Assembly: GCA_023390655.1 (NCBI GenBank)
Contig: JAEWCL010000018.1
Location: 1 to 64,000, forward strand
Source: Bacillota bacterium
Lineage (GTDB): Bacteria > Bacillota > Clostridia > Christensenellales > CAG-138
DNA length: 64,000 nucleotides
Direction of reading: 5' to 3'
The notes below the pieces were generated by a model. The model did not search any database. It saw nothing but the letters and a program-made list of their open reading frames with translations, and was not told the origin of the DNA. Positions 16,300-24,995 of this stretch are shown piece by piece. The stretch's first letter is position 1. Each line of letters opens with the position of its first letter. A program made the translations under genes and the position numbers.

Positions 16300-17664
16300 A
16301 TGGCTTCGATCGTAAAGAGAAACTCAAAATATTCGGTGGTATATTACGCCGATGTGGACGGAAAAAGAAAGCAGATGTGGGAATCGTTTGATACCCACAA
16401 GGAAGCAAGTAAGCGCAGGGCCGAGGTGGAGCACGAGATCGATGACGGCGTTTTTATTCCGCCGAGTAAGCAGACGGTTTGCGCATTCCTGGACGATTTC
16501 ATATCGCTGTATGGCGAGGAAAACTGGAGCCTATCTACTTACAGTAGCAATGTCGGGATGATCGACAATTACATTAAGCCGCATATAGGGAATGAGCTTG
16601 TACAGGACATCACCCCAAAATTTGTGGATCAGTACTACAAGCGGCTGAAAAAGACCAAGCCGGTTGCGTCGGGACTACGCCGATCAAAATCCCTGTATGT
16701 CGGGCCTTCGGTTGTTGACAACGTCCATAAGCTGCTGCGGTGCGCGTTCAGGCAGGCGGTACGTTGGGAGATCATCAAGCGGAACCCGTTCGAGTTGGTC
16801 AAGGCTCCGAAAACATCTTACGCGCCCAGGGAAATTTGGACGGCGGAAACCATCCGTAAGGCGCTTGACGAATGCACGGATAGCAGGCTGTACATCGCGA
16901 TGAATCTGGCCTTTGCCTGTTCGTTGCGTATTGGCGAGATACTGGGTCTGACATGGGACAATATGCACATTGAGAAAAAAGATATTGCTAGGGACGATGC
17001 GTATGTTTACGTCGAAAAGGAGCTCCAGCGTGCATCCGTAAAGGCCATTGAGGTGTTGGATCAAAAGGATATCATCCGTGTATTCCCGTCGATACAGCGT
17101 GATCCCAAGACACGAGTGGTGCTAAAAACGCCCAAGACCAAGTCTAGCATCCGCAAGGTCTGGCTGCCGAAAACCGTGGCCTACATCCTGCGGGAGTATA
17201 GGGAACAGCAAAAGGTGTTGAAGAGCCTGCTGCAGGATGAGTATGAAGATTACAGCCTCGTTGTTTCGATGCCCAATGGCAGGCCCTGCGAGGAGCGGCT
17301 GATCGCCGAATCCTTTCAGCGGCTCAAGGAGCGGGCCGGGCTGCCCAACGTGGTGTTCCACTCGCTGCGGCATTCGAGCACAACCTATAAGCTCAAGCTG
17401 AACAAGGGCGATCTGAAGGCCACGCAGGGCGACACGGGTCACGCGGAGATCGACATGATCACCAAGGTCTACGCGCACATTCTGGACGAGGACCGCAAGC
17501 TCAACGCGCAGAAGTTCGAGGCGGCGTTTTACGCCAACCCGGATTTGCGGGGGGTCATGTCGCCGGAGAGCACTCCGGGTGGGTTAGACGCGAAGGAGTT
17601 GGTCGAGCAGCTGCGGAAATCACCGGAGCTTTTGAAGGAACTTGCGCAGCTTGTCAAAACGTAA
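16300..17664 (+). CDS. int: phage/ICE-type tyrosine integrase, 454 aa
   Basis: A site-specific integrase. An N-terminal arm-binding region (YSVVYYADVDGKRKQMW) precedes a core-binding domain (about 60-165) and the catalytic domain. Catalytic residues are R210 (ACSLRIGEIL), K281 in TPKTKSS, H354 and R357 (HSLRHSS), H381 (TGHAEI) and Y391 (KVYAHIL). The length is a little above the usual 380-410 because of a long insert between the first Arg and the Lys. AGGAGA precedes the ATG. The gene ends 187 bases from a tRNA-Arg whose 3' end faces it, the usual position for an integrase at the end of a genomic island. The island would extend leftward, possibly covering the lan locus (inference). Confidence 0.95.
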   Translation: MASIVKRNSKYSVVYYADVDGKRKQMWESFDTHKEASKRRAEVEHEIDDGVFIPPSKQTVCAFLDDFISLYGEENWSLSTYSSNVGMIDNYIKPHIGNELVQDITPKFVDQYYKRLKKTKPVASGLRRSKSLYVGPSVVDNVHKLLRCAFRQAVRWEIIKRNPFELVKAPKTSYAPREIWTAETIRKALDECTDSRLYIAMNLAFACSLRIGEILGLTWDNMHIEKKDIARDDAYVYVEKELQRASVKAIEVLDQKDIIRVFPSIQRDPKTRVVLKTPKTKSSIRKVWLPKTVAYILREYREQQKVLKSLLQDEYEDYSLVVSMPNGRPCEERLIAESFQRLKERAGLPNVVFHSLRHSSTTYKLKLNKGDLKATQGDTGHAEIDMITKVYAHILDEDRKLNAQKFEAAFYANPDLRGVMSPESTPGGLDAKELVEQLRKSPELLKELAQLVKT

Positions 17665-17810
17665 CAGGTCTGCGAAAGCGACAAAGTCCGTATTAGCAGG
17701 ATTGCTAATAATCTTAGTAAAACGCGAAAATTGGTTCGAATTCTCTTAGCGAAAAATGCATTTCCATGCAGGAGAAGACGGAATGCGTTCATGCGAAGAA
17801 GGAAACGAGC

Positions 17811-17851
17811 CAAAAAGAAAATGCCGCAAAACCCTTGATTTTACGGCATTT
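17811..17851 (-). terminator. terminator of the tRNA-Arg transcript
   Basis: On the minus strand AAATGCCG pairs with CGGCATTT, extended by an AAAA/TTTT step, and TCTTTTT follows. It starts at the last base of the tRNA. Confidence 0.8.
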
Positions 17852-17927
17852 GGCGCGCCTACCGCGACTCGAACGCGGGGCCTTTCGCTTAGGAGGCGAA
17901 CGCTCTATCCTACTGAGCTATAGGCGC
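17851..17927 (-). tRNA. tRNA-Arg, anticodon CCU, CCA encoded
   Basis: The cloverleaf is complete. The acceptor stem is GCGCCTA/TAGGCGC, the D arm is GCTCAGTAGGATAGAGC, the anticodon stem is TTCGC/GCGAA around CTCCTAA, and the T arm contains GTTCGAGTC. The discriminator G is followed by an encoded CCA. It decodes AGG. The integrase lies just beyond its 3' end, so the gene is probably the island attachment site. Confidence 0.95.
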
Positions 17928-17980
17928 ATATACAAAGTTATTCGATTTTTTATTCACTCCCGGCGTGAGAACCCCTCACA

Positions 17981-18020
17981 CTTAGGAGGCGGACGCTCTA
18001 TCCTGCTGAGCTATAGGTGC
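17981..18020 (-). pseudogene. 5' half of a second tRNA-Arg (CCU)
   Basis: On the minus strand this copies the first ~40 bases of the intact tRNA (acceptor 5' strand GCACCTA, D arm, anticodon loop CTCCTAA) with three differences. The similarity stops at the 3' side of the anticodon loop. What follows has no T arm and no matching acceptor strand. It lies between the tRNA promoter and the intact tRNA. A break at the anticodon loop is what integration within a tRNA gene would leave. Confidence 0.8.
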
Positions 18021-18083
18021 ATGGTAGGTTCTCTGCGCAAATCTCATAAAAACAGCATGTCCGCAAGTTTGCACAGCGTGAAC

Positions 18084-18113
18084 ATTATACAACCTGGCGC
18101 ACCGCATTGTCAA
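18084..18113 (-). promoter_or_regulatory. strong promoter for the tRNA-Arg region
   Basis: On the minus strand TTGACA, an 18-base spacer and TATAAT match the sigma-70/sigma-A consensus perfectly. It reads into the tRNA half and then the intact tRNA. Confidence 0.85.
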
Positions 18114-18146
18114 ATACGCAGCGGCGGACCATGCAGATAATTAGGA

Positions 18147-18177
18147 AGAAAAAGGAGCCGGACGGTTGCTGTCCGGC
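18147..18177 (-). terminator. terminator after the HAD gene
   Basis: GCCGGAC/GTCCGGC stem with a 7-base loop. On the minus strand it is followed by TCCTTTTTC. It ends the kinase-HAD transcript. Confidence 0.8.
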
Positions 18178-18221
18178 CCCCGGGACATTGACAGTCTCTT
18201 GTGGGAGGTGAGGGGGTTGTG

Positions 18222-18884
18222 TTATGCGTTTTGCAGCAGCGCCGTTACATCCGCCGCCGTTATTTCATCAAAGGAGGCGATGATACGGTCGGCATTGGAC
18301 AGATCGAGTTTGGCCTGTTCCGGGTTTGCGTAACCGATCACCTTCATGCCCGCGGCTTTTGCGGCGAGAATGCCGTTTGGGGAGTCTTCAAACACCACGC
18401 AATCGGCAGGGGCTACCTGCAGTGCGTTTGCGGCGTGTAAAAACACATCCGGCGCGGGCTTGGGACGGGAGATGGATTCCATGGTGGAAATCTGCGTGAC
18501 GTGTTCCGCGGCGCCGTTCAGGCGGAGGATGCTTTCCACATTAAACAGATAGTTGGAGGTGGCGACACCAATCAGGAACCCGCTCTGCTTTAAATGACGC
18601 AACAGGTCGAATACATGCGGCATAGGGGGGATGCTGCCGTCTTCAAACAGTTTGCAGAATTCCGCGGTCTCTTCTTTCAGCAGTTCGTCCGCCGTGACGG
18701 ACAGCCCGAATTCTTCTACAAGAATTTTATACGTTGTACCGGAAGGGATGCCGCGGAACCTCCGCTCATGCTCCTCGGTAATGATAATGCCAAGCCGCTT
18801 TGCAATGGCTTGATGATATGCGTCATAGACCGGTTCGGAATTGACCAGTACGCCATCCATATCAAATATGACAGCCTTAGGCAA
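18222..18884 (-). CDS. HAD-superfamily phosphatase/phosphoglucomutase-like, 220 aa
   Basis: A HAD hydrolase of the beta-phosphoglucomutase/sugar phosphatase subgroup. The nucleophile motif is DMDGVLV near the N-terminus, an alpha-helical cap covers about residues 16-85, then come motif II TSN, the motif III Lys in SRPKPAPD and the motif IV acids in VFEDSPNG. The start is TTG at 18884, with GGAGGG eight bases upstream inside the end of the kinase gene. No in-frame ATG is available. The eight-base overlap indicates co-translation with the PfkB kinase. It probably acts on a sugar phosphate of the same pathway; substrate unknown. Confidence 0.88.
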   Translation of the reverse strand: MPKAVIFDMDGVLVNSEPVYDAYHQAIAKRLGIIITEEHERRFRGIPSGTTYKILVEEFGLSVTADELLKEETAEFCKLFEDGSIPPMPHVFDLLRHLKQSGFLIGVATSNYLFNVESILRLNGAAEHVTQISTMESISRPKPAPDVFLHAANALQVAPADCVVFEDSPNGILAAKAAGMKVIGYANPEQAKLDLSNADRIIASFDEITAADVTALLQNA

Positions 18885-19821
18885 GGGGATGGCCCTCCGC
18901 TTTCAAAAAATGCAGCACATCCTCCATAGGCCGCAGCGAATTCTGCGCGCCGATGGTCATGGCGGCCATTGCGCCGCAGGCGCTGCCCAGAACCATGCTC
19001 TTTTCAATCTCCCAGCCGTTTGCAATACCGTAAGCAAGGCCGCCATTAAAGGCGTCGCCCGCCGCAGTGGTATCCACAGCTTTGATCTTGAACGCGCTCT
19101 GCCGGACTTCCTGCTTCCCATCATAATAATACGCGCCTTTTTCGCCCATGGTGATCAATACGTGCTTGACGCCCTTTTTCATGAACCATTCCGCGTTGGC
19201 GCGGGCCCACTGGTCCAGCGGCATATTGGCGCGCAAAATGCCGGTGTAGGCCTCGCTCTCCGTTTCGTTGGGGGTAATGTAATCCACCAGCGGGTACACC
19301 TCGTCGGGGATAGGGACGGCGGGGGCGGGATTTAAAATGGTGGTCACGCCAAGGGAGTTTGCAAGGGAAAGGCCATAGGCGAGCATATCGCCATTGATTT
19401 CATTCTGGGTGATGAATACGTCCGCCTCCTGGATCTGCGCCTTCGCGGAGTCCACAATTTCCCGGGTAATGGCCTTGTTTGCGCCCGGCGCGTGCACAAG
19501 CATATTGTCTCCGTTTTCATCCACATAGATGACGGCGCATCCGGTGCGCTGATCATTCAAGGTATACAGGAACCGGTCGTCTACATCCTGCGCCTTGAGA
19601 TTCTCGCGGACGCTTTCGCCCTGGGAATCCGCGCCGATGCATCCGATAAAGTACGTATGCGCGCCAAGAAGGCGGGTCTGTACGGCCTGGTTGGTGCCCT
19701 TGCCGCCCAGGTACATGTCTACGTCGGATCCGTCGACGGTTTCGCCTACGTTCGGAAGGCGCACGGCCTTGGCCACAATATCGTAATTGATGCTGCCCAA
19801 TACCGCAATGGTGATGCTCAT
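18877..19821 (-). CDS. PfkB-family sugar kinase (ribokinase-like), 314 aa
   Basis: A cytoplasmic carbohydrate kinase. The N-terminus MSITIAVLGSINYDIV and the first PfkB signature GGKGTNQAVQ bind sugar. The second signature DTTAAGDAFNGGLAYG carries the catalytic Asp and the anion hole, with Ala in place of the usual Gly in DTxGAGD. Start 19821 has AAGGAG seven bases upstream; the longer reading to 19917 has no binding site. It is divergent from the ribose-type ABC importer and shares its 440-bp control region. It probably phosphorylates the imported sugar. Ribokinase-like is as far as the sequence goes. Confidence 0.92.
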   Translation of the reverse strand: MSITIAVLGSINYDIVAKAVRLPNVGETVDGSDVDMYLGGKGTNQAVQTRLLGAHTYFIGCIGADSQGESVRENLKAQDVDDRFLYTLNDQRTGCAVIYVDENGDNMLVHAPGANKAITREIVDSAKAQIQEADVFITQNEINGDMLAYGLSLANSLGVTTILNPAPAVPIPDEVYPLVDYITPNETESEAYTGILRANMPLDQWARANAEWFMKKGVKHVLITMGEKGAYYYDGKQEVRQSAFKIKAVDTTAAGDAFNGGLAYGIANGWEIEKSMVLGSACGAMAAMTIGAQNSLRPMEDVLHFLKAEGHPLA

Positions 19822-20260
19822 ATGCTTGCTCCTTACTGGTTTGTTATTTGGAATTTTGTAAAAAACACAAGGCAAAGTCCAACAAAATATTGTCCAAAAC
19901 GACATCTCACATAGCACATGTGCCGCGCGAAAAGGGATGGGAGGCCTTGCATTTGAACAAAGAGGTCAGATGCGCCGCTGCTTAAGCACAAAAAAATAAA
20001 GAAAAAAGCCGTTTTTCAACTGTGAATTATACCACAAAACACAATGGTTTGCAATGTGCCGCACATCGGGCCTGAAACCAACAAAAAACCAAGAAACACA
20101 ATTTTGGATTATTGACACCTTGGGCTTTGCATGCTATATTGATGCTGAAAGTTGGCGTGAGAACTCATGGCGACTTGCTTTATCGGGTACAATATCACAT
20201 GTCGGCATACTTTCAGCGCCAACAATCAAAACCAAGAACAAATGGGAGGAAGAAACACGT
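19822..20260. promoter_or_regulatory. divergent control region with AAACACAA repeats
   Basis: A 439-base gap between the kinase and the sugar-binding protein. The octamer AAACACAA occurs three times in the same orientation, at 19863, 20037 and 20094. TTGGAC is repeated 15 bases apart on the minus strand near 19880-19900. These are candidate operators, perhaps for the DeoR protein at 24996, but the region is A-rich and the call is tentative. Confidence 0.4.
20112..20140 (+). promoter_or_regulatory. promoter of the sugar importer operon
   Basis: TTGACA, a 17-base spacer and TATATT, about 120 bases upstream of the binding-protein start. The -35 hexamer is perfect. Confidence 0.8.
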
Positions 20261-21427
20261 ATGAAGAAACTCATGGCAGTTGCATTGACCCTGCTCATGA
20301 TGCTGTCGTTTGTGGCTTGCGCCGCCAACCCCAGCACCCCCCCCGCCGCGACCGCAGCGCCCCAGGGCGAAACGCCTGCAACCGAAGCGCCCGCGGCTAC
20401 CGAAGCGCCCGCATCCACGGAGCTTGCCGCAGCGGACGTTGCGGAACAGGGCTTTGACCATTATGACAAAGCCGTCCAGTACAAGGATGTGGAAGCCCTG
20501 CTCGGGCCCATGCCCAAAATCGACGGCGAGCTGAAGATCGGCTATGTCTGCAAGGCGTTTGAGAACGAGTTCTGGCGCATGCAGAAGGAAGGCGCTGAGG
20601 CCGCTGGCAAAGCGCTGCAGGAAGCGGGCTACAACATCAGCCTCGACGTGCGCGCAGCGCAGGGCGAAACCGATGAACAGGGCCAGCTGGCTGTGCTCAA
20701 CGACATGATCAATAAGCAGTACACCGGCATCCTGTGCTCCCCCATCTCCGAGGGCAACCTGCTGCCCGGTATTGAGAACGCGCTCAAGTCCAACATCCAG
20801 CTCACGGTTGTCAACGATGCGTTCATGCCTCAGATCGGCGTGACGGTCGGCGCATGGCATCTGGAGGCTGCGGAGCTTGCCGCTGCGTGGGTTAACGAGA
20901 AGATCGGCGGCGAAGGTCAGGTTGCGATCGTTCAGGGTCTGCCCAAGGCGCCCCCGGCCAGGACCAGGACCGAAGGCTTCAAGAACTGGTTTGCCAACAA
21001 CAACCCCAAGGTTGAAGTGGTTGCTATCCAGAACGCTGACTGGGACCGCATGAAGGCGAAGGACGTTGTGGATATCTGGATGAAGCAGTATCCTGACCTC
21101 AAGGCGATCTACGCGAACAACGACACCATGGCGATGGGCGCTCTCGAAGCCGTTAAGGCTGCGGGCAAGCTCGGCAAGTGCCTGGTTGTAGGAACCGACG
21201 GTACGAGTGAAGCGCGCGCTTCCATCAAGGCGGGCGAACTTTCCGCCACGGTTGACTCCTTCCCGTACTACATGTCCCAGATCGGCACCGAGATGCTTCT
21301 GAGGAAGCTCGGCGGCCAGGATGTTCCCAAGGTTGTCTATTCCCCGCAGGCTGTTATCGACAGCGCCAACATCGATGTGCCCGCCACCGAGATCATCGGC
21401 TGGACCGGCTTCAAGATTGCTGAATAA
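20261..21427 (+). CDS. ribose-type sugar ABC transporter binding lipoprotein, 388 aa
   Basis: Extracytoplasmic receptor of a sugar importer. A lipoprotein signal peptide ends in LSFVAC with the lipidated Cys20. A low-complexity Ala/Pro/Thr linker follows (about 21-60), then a periplasmic-binding-protein type I domain (LKIGYVCKAFENEFWRMQKEGAEA, with GTDGTSEARASIKAG near the C-terminus). Start 20261 follows GGGAGG; the longer reading from 20054 would bury the signal peptide. The ATPase and permease follow after a set of hairpins. It resembles RbsB/AlsB-like proteins; the sugar is not determined. Confidence 0.92.
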   Translation: MKKLMAVALTLLMMLSFVACAANPSTPPAATAAPQGETPATEAPAATEAPASTELAAADVAEQGFDHYDKAVQYKDVEALLGPMPKIDGELKIGYVCKAFENEFWRMQKEGAEAAGKALQEAGYNISLDVRAAQGETDEQGQLAVLNDMINKQYTGILCSPISEGNLLPGIENALKSNIQLTVVNDAFMPQIGVTVGAWHLEAAELAAAWVNEKIGGEGQVAIVQGLPKAPPARTRTEGFKNWFANNNPKVEVVAIQNADWDRMKAKDVVDIWMKQYPDLKAIYANNDTMAMGALEAVKAAGKLGKCLVVGTDGTSEARASIKAGELSATVDSFPYYMSQIGTEMLLRKLGGQDVPKVVYSPQAVIDSANIDVPATEIIGWTGFKIAE

Positions 21428-21465
21428 GCAAACGCTGCCTCAATAATCAATCCCCGAAGGCCGCT

Positions 21466-21571
21466 CCGGCAAAGTTCCAAAGGACTTTGCCGGCGGCGCT
21501 TGTCCGGGGCAGCAATGCCGCCCCGGACGCCTTTCTAAAAGCAAACGTTTGTGATACGGTGCTTTTAGAAA
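21466..21571 (+). promoter_or_regulatory. three consecutive intercistronic hairpins
   Basis: Three perfect stems follow each other between the binding protein and the ATPase: CCGGCAAAGT/ACTTTGCCGG (21466-21493), GTCCGGGGC/GCCCCGGAC followed by GCCTTTCT (21502-21528), and TTTCTAAAAGCA/TGCTTTTAGAAA (21532-21571). They probably stabilise the upstream message and partly terminate transcription, giving excess binding protein (inference). Confidence 0.75.
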
Positions 21572-21632
21572 GGAAGCGTAGACACGATAGCGGGTTTTAC
21601 GCTATCATTACCCTGAAAAGGATGGTGCAGAA

Positions 21633-23129
21633 ATGGAAAATTACATTGAATTTCAGAACATCACCAAGATTTTTCCGGGCCAGAGGGCGCTCCATGATGT
21701 GTCCTTTGCCGTGCGGCGCGGTGAGATTCACGCGCTGCTCGGAGAAAACGGCGCGGGAAAATCCACCTTGCTCAACATTCTGCACGGCATGTTCCCGGCA
21801 ACGGAGGGCAAGGTGTTCATCGGCGGCGAGCAGGTGAAGTTCAACAACGCCTACGAAGCCATTCAATATGGCATTGCAAAGGTGCATCAGGAGATCAACA
21901 TCATTCCTGAGCTTACCGTGGCCGAAAATCTCATGCTGGGCAGCGAGATTGTAAACGGCCCCTTCCTCAACAGCACCCAGATGGTGAAGGAGACCCAGAA
22001 GCTCCTTGACCTGCTTGGCTGCACGTTCTCCGCAAAGGAAAAAATGAAAAATCTGAGCACCGGCAAAAAGCAGATGGTGCAGATCGCAAAGGCGCTCTAC
22101 CTCAACGCAAAGGTGATTTCCTTTGACGAGCCGACCTCATCCTTGAGCAATGCGGAAGTGCATATGCTCTTCAAGATCATCAATGATTTGAAGGCCAAGG
22201 GCATTACCATTCTGTATATCACCCACAAGATGGATGAAATATTCGCGCTGTGCGACCGCGCGACGGTGCTGCGCGACGGCGAATATATCACCACCTGGGA
22301 GTTGAAAGATACCAAGGAAGAACAGCTGGTGCACAGCATGGTCGGCCGCGACGTCTCCATGTTTGCACAGCGCCTCAAGCCCTGCTGCGCGGAGCCTGAG
22401 ACCATGCTCAAGGTGGAGAACCTCAGTGGCCCGGCAGGTTTTGAAGACATCAGCTTTGAATTGCGCAAGGGCGAAATTTTAGGCTTCTTCGGCCTGGTGG
22501 GCGCGATGCGCACCGAGGTTATGCGCGCCATATTCGGCGCGGATGAATCCTCGTCCGGCGCCATTACACTGCATGGCAGGAAGCTTGATAACAGTTCTCC
22601 GAGCGCCTGCGTGAAAGCGGGGATCGGCCTGATTTCCGAAAACCGCAAGGAAGAGGGCTTTATCAAGAACCTCAACAACGCGGACAACATCGCGCTTCCC
22701 TGCATCCAGAAGTTCCAGGACGGGCCGTTTGTGAACCGGGAGCGCAAGTATAAAAACGCAATCTCTGTCGGCAAGCAGGTGGGGCTCACGCCCAATGACC
22801 CGGAATTCATGACGGTCAGCCTTTCGGGCGGCAACGCGCAGAAGGTCATCCTGGCCAAGTGGCTTTCCACCGACGCCGACGTACTCATATTGGATGAACC
22901 CACCAAGGGCATCGACATCGGCGCAAAAGCGGAAATCTACAAGCTGATGGAACAGCTTGTGGAGGAGGGCAAGTCCATTATCATGGTCTCCTCCGAGCTG
23001 ACCGAGGTCATGGGCATGAGCGACCGCATGATTATCATGCGCGAAGGCAGGATTGCCGCGGAGCTAACGAAGAGCGAGTTTTTAGAAGAGAGTATTATCA
23101 CATACGCAGTAGGGGGAAGTTTGGCATGA
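21633..23129 (+). CDS. ribose-type sugar ABC transporter ATPase, two NBDs, 498 aa
   Basis: A duplicated ATPase of the RbsA/MglA/AlsA group. The first domain is canonical: Walker A GENGAGKSTLL, signature LSTGKKQMVQIAKAL, Walker B ISFDEPTSSL, switch YITHKMDE. The second has the reduced Walker A region of this family, here GLVGAMRTEVMRAIFG (GAM where GAG is common). It keeps the signature LSGGNAQKVILAKWL and Walker B LILDEPTKGIDIG. It overlaps the permease by four bases. It energises uptake of the sugar bound by the preceding lipoprotein. Confidence 0.94.
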   Translation: MENYIEFQNITKIFPGQRALHDVSFAVRRGEIHALLGENGAGKSTLLNILHGMFPATEGKVFIGGEQVKFNNAYEAIQYGIAKVHQEINIIPELTVAENLMLGSEIVNGPFLNSTQMVKETQKLLDLLGCTFSAKEKMKNLSTGKKQMVQIAKALYLNAKVISFDEPTSSLSNAEVHMLFKIINDLKAKGITILYITHKMDEIFALCDRATVLRDGEYITTWELKDTKEEQLVHSMVGRDVSMFAQRLKPCCAEPETMLKVENLSGPAGFEDISFELRKGEILGFFGLVGAMRTEVMRAIFGADESSSGAITLHGRKLDNSSPSACVKAGIGLISENRKEEGFIKNLNNADNIALPCIQKFQDGPFVNRERKYKNAISVGKQVGLTPNDPEFMTVSLSGGNAQKVILAKWLSTDADVLILDEPTKGIDIGAKAEIYKLMEQLVEEGKSIIMVSSELTEVMGMSDRMIIMREGRIAAELTKSEFLEESIITYAVGGSLA

Positions 23130-24088
23130 GCAACTTTTGGAAGAAGAACAGCCGCGAGCTGAGCGTAGTCTTTGCGATTATTCTCATGTTCATCATATTC
23201 GGCGTGCTTGAGCCGATCTATGTTTCCGGCAACAATATCCGCGATATCGTGGAGCAGGCAACCATCTACGGCCTCATGGGCATCGGCATCACCGGCGTCA
23301 TCATCACCGGCGGCATCGATCTTTCCGTAGGCTCTGTGCTGGCATTGGACGGCGCGATCGTCGCGCAGGCGGCTGTCGCGGGCGTACACCCCATCCTCTG
23401 CATCCTCATCGGCCTTATTATGGGCTTTGCCATTGGTTTGTTGAACGGTATCCTTGTCACCAAGCTGAAGCTGCAGCCCTTTATTGCCACCATGGGCACG
23501 ATGTCCGTCTACCGCGGCCTTGCGTATGTTGTCACCAAGGGCTATCCTGTGCTTGGCGTGCCGGATACCTACCGCAAGATGGTGGACGGCGAGCTGATCC
23601 CCTCGGTGCGCGTCTCCATCCTGATCTTCTTCCTGTTTGCGGTCATCATGTTCATCGTGCTGCGCAAGACCCGCCACGGCATGTATGTATACGCCATCGG
23701 CGGCAACGAGGAAGCGACAAGGCTTTCCGGCGTGAAGGTGGACAAAAACAAGGCGCTCGTGTACGGGCTGGGCATGCTCGGTACCGCGCTTGCGGCCATG
23801 ATCCAGATTGCGAAACTCGGCACCGGCGACCCGACCACGGGCCAGGGCTATGAATTGAACGCCATTGCGGCGGCGGCCATCGGCGGAACCAGCATGGCGG
23901 GCGGACGCGGCAATGTGTTCGGCACCGTGCTCGGTGCGATCCTGTTTGCGGGGTTGAAGGTCGGCCTTATCGTAATGGGCGTGGATACGTTCTACCAGTA
24001 CATCGCAACGGGCGCCGTGATTATCTTCGCAGCGTATATCGAAGTGATCCAGACGCAGCTTTCGAGCAAGCCCGCCAAGGTAAAATAA
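23126..24088 (+). CDS. ribose-type sugar ABC transporter permease, 320 aa
   Basis: Membrane permease of the RbsC/AlsC family with about eight to ten hydrophobic segments. The family marks are GGIDLSVGSVLALDGAIVA near residue 60 and NAIAAAAIGGTSMAGGRGNV near 250. It starts in an ATGA overlap with the ATPase gene. A single permease gene implies a homodimer. The shikimate-dehydrogenase-like gene follows after 20 bases, so import and metabolism appear to be one transcript. Confidence 0.94.
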   Translation: MSNFWKKNSRELSVVFAIILMFIIFGVLEPIYVSGNNIRDIVEQATIYGLMGIGITGVIITGGIDLSVGSVLALDGAIVAQAAVAGVHPILCILIGLIMGFAIGLLNGILVTKLKLQPFIATMGTMSVYRGLAYVVTKGYPVLGVPDTYRKMVDGELIPSVRVSILIFFLFAVIMFIVLRKTRHGMYVYAIGGNEEATRLSGVKVDKNKALVYGLGMLGTALAAMIQIAKLGTGDPTTGQGYELNAIAAAAIGGTSMAGGRGNVFGTVLGAILFAGLKVGLIVMGVDTFYQYIATGAVIIFAAYIEVIQTQLSSKPAKVK

Positions 24089-24108
24089 CGGCCCCCGGAG
24101 GAAGCAGT

Positions 24109-24927
24109 ATGCCAAAGTCGAACCCGGCACTGTGCTGTTCCATTGCAAGAAGCATTGGCGGCATGGGCGTCAAAACCCACAACGCGGCGTTCCGCCATAT
24201 GGGCCTGAATTATACCTATGTGTCCTTTGAGCCTTCTGGCGCAAAGGCTGCGGTGGACGCCATGCGCACGCTTGGCATACGCGGCATGGGCGTGACGATG
24301 CCGTATAAAGAAGAGATCATGGATTATATCGACCATGTGGACGATATGTCAAAAGAGATCGGTGCGATCAACACCATTGTCAATCACGACGGCGTACTCA
24401 CGGGATACAATACTGATGTTTACGGCGCAATCACAGCGCTCTTGGAAGTCACAGCCCTTGATGGGAAAAAGGTGGCGGTCATGGGTGCAGGCGGCGGCGC
24501 TAAGGCCGTGATCTATGGCCTCAAGCAATATACAAACGATATTTCCCTTTACAACAGGGATGTCGCGCGCGGCAGAAGCACGGCGGACCGCTTCGGCATT
24601 CCCTATGCAGGGGGGACGGAGCTGTTAACCGCCGCAACGGACTATGATATCCTCATAAACTGCACGTCCGTTGGATTCAAATCGGAGGACACGCTTTTAA
24701 CGCGCGATCGCATCCGGAAAAACAGCGTGGTGATGGATATCATATTTACGCCTATTGAGACGGTACTGTTGAAAGAAGCAAAGGCAATCGGCTGCAAGAC
24801 GGTATCCGGCGTACGCATGATCATGCATCAGTCGTACAAACAGTTTGAGCATTATACCGGCGTTCCCGCACCGGTGGACGTCTACGAGCGCGTGATTATG
24901 GAAATATGTTCTTCTTCAAAGAGTTGA
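24109..24927 (+). CDS. shikimate dehydrogenase-family oxidoreductase, 272 aa
   Basis: An AroE-family NAD(P)-dependent dehydrogenase. The substrate domain has SIARSIGG, VTMPYKEEI (catalytic Lys), AINTIV and GYNTDVYG (catalytic Asp). The Rossmann part has GAGGGAKAV. The typical SxS substrate motif near the start is modified to CSIARS. The gene stands between a sugar importer and a DeoR regulator, not among aromatic-pathway genes. It may therefore oxidise or reduce a polyol or cyclitol-like intermediate, or quinate/shikimate. That is inference. A GGAGG binding site precedes the ATG. Confidence 0.85.
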   Translation: MPKSNPALCCSIARSIGGMGVKTHNAAFRHMGLNYTYVSFEPSGAKAAVDAMRTLGIRGMGVTMPYKEEIMDYIDHVDDMSKEIGAINTIVNHDGVLTGYNTDVYGAITALLEVTALDGKKVAVMGAGGGAKAVIYGLKQYTNDISLYNRDVARGRSTADRFGIPYAGGTELLTAATDYDILINCTSVGFKSEDTLLTRDRIRKNSVVMDIIFTPIETVLLKEAKAIGCKTVSGVRMIMHQSYKQFEHYTGVPAPVDVYERVIMEICSSSKS

Positions 24928-24995
24928 GAAAACGTGTTTTTCCTGCCCCAAAGCGGATTATGAACAGATAGAAAGCAGAAAACGGGAGAGCAGAT

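Noticed and set aside
22937..24148. 403-codon minus-strand ORF opposite the sugar permease
   Set aside because: Charged, low-quality translation; shadow of the permease.
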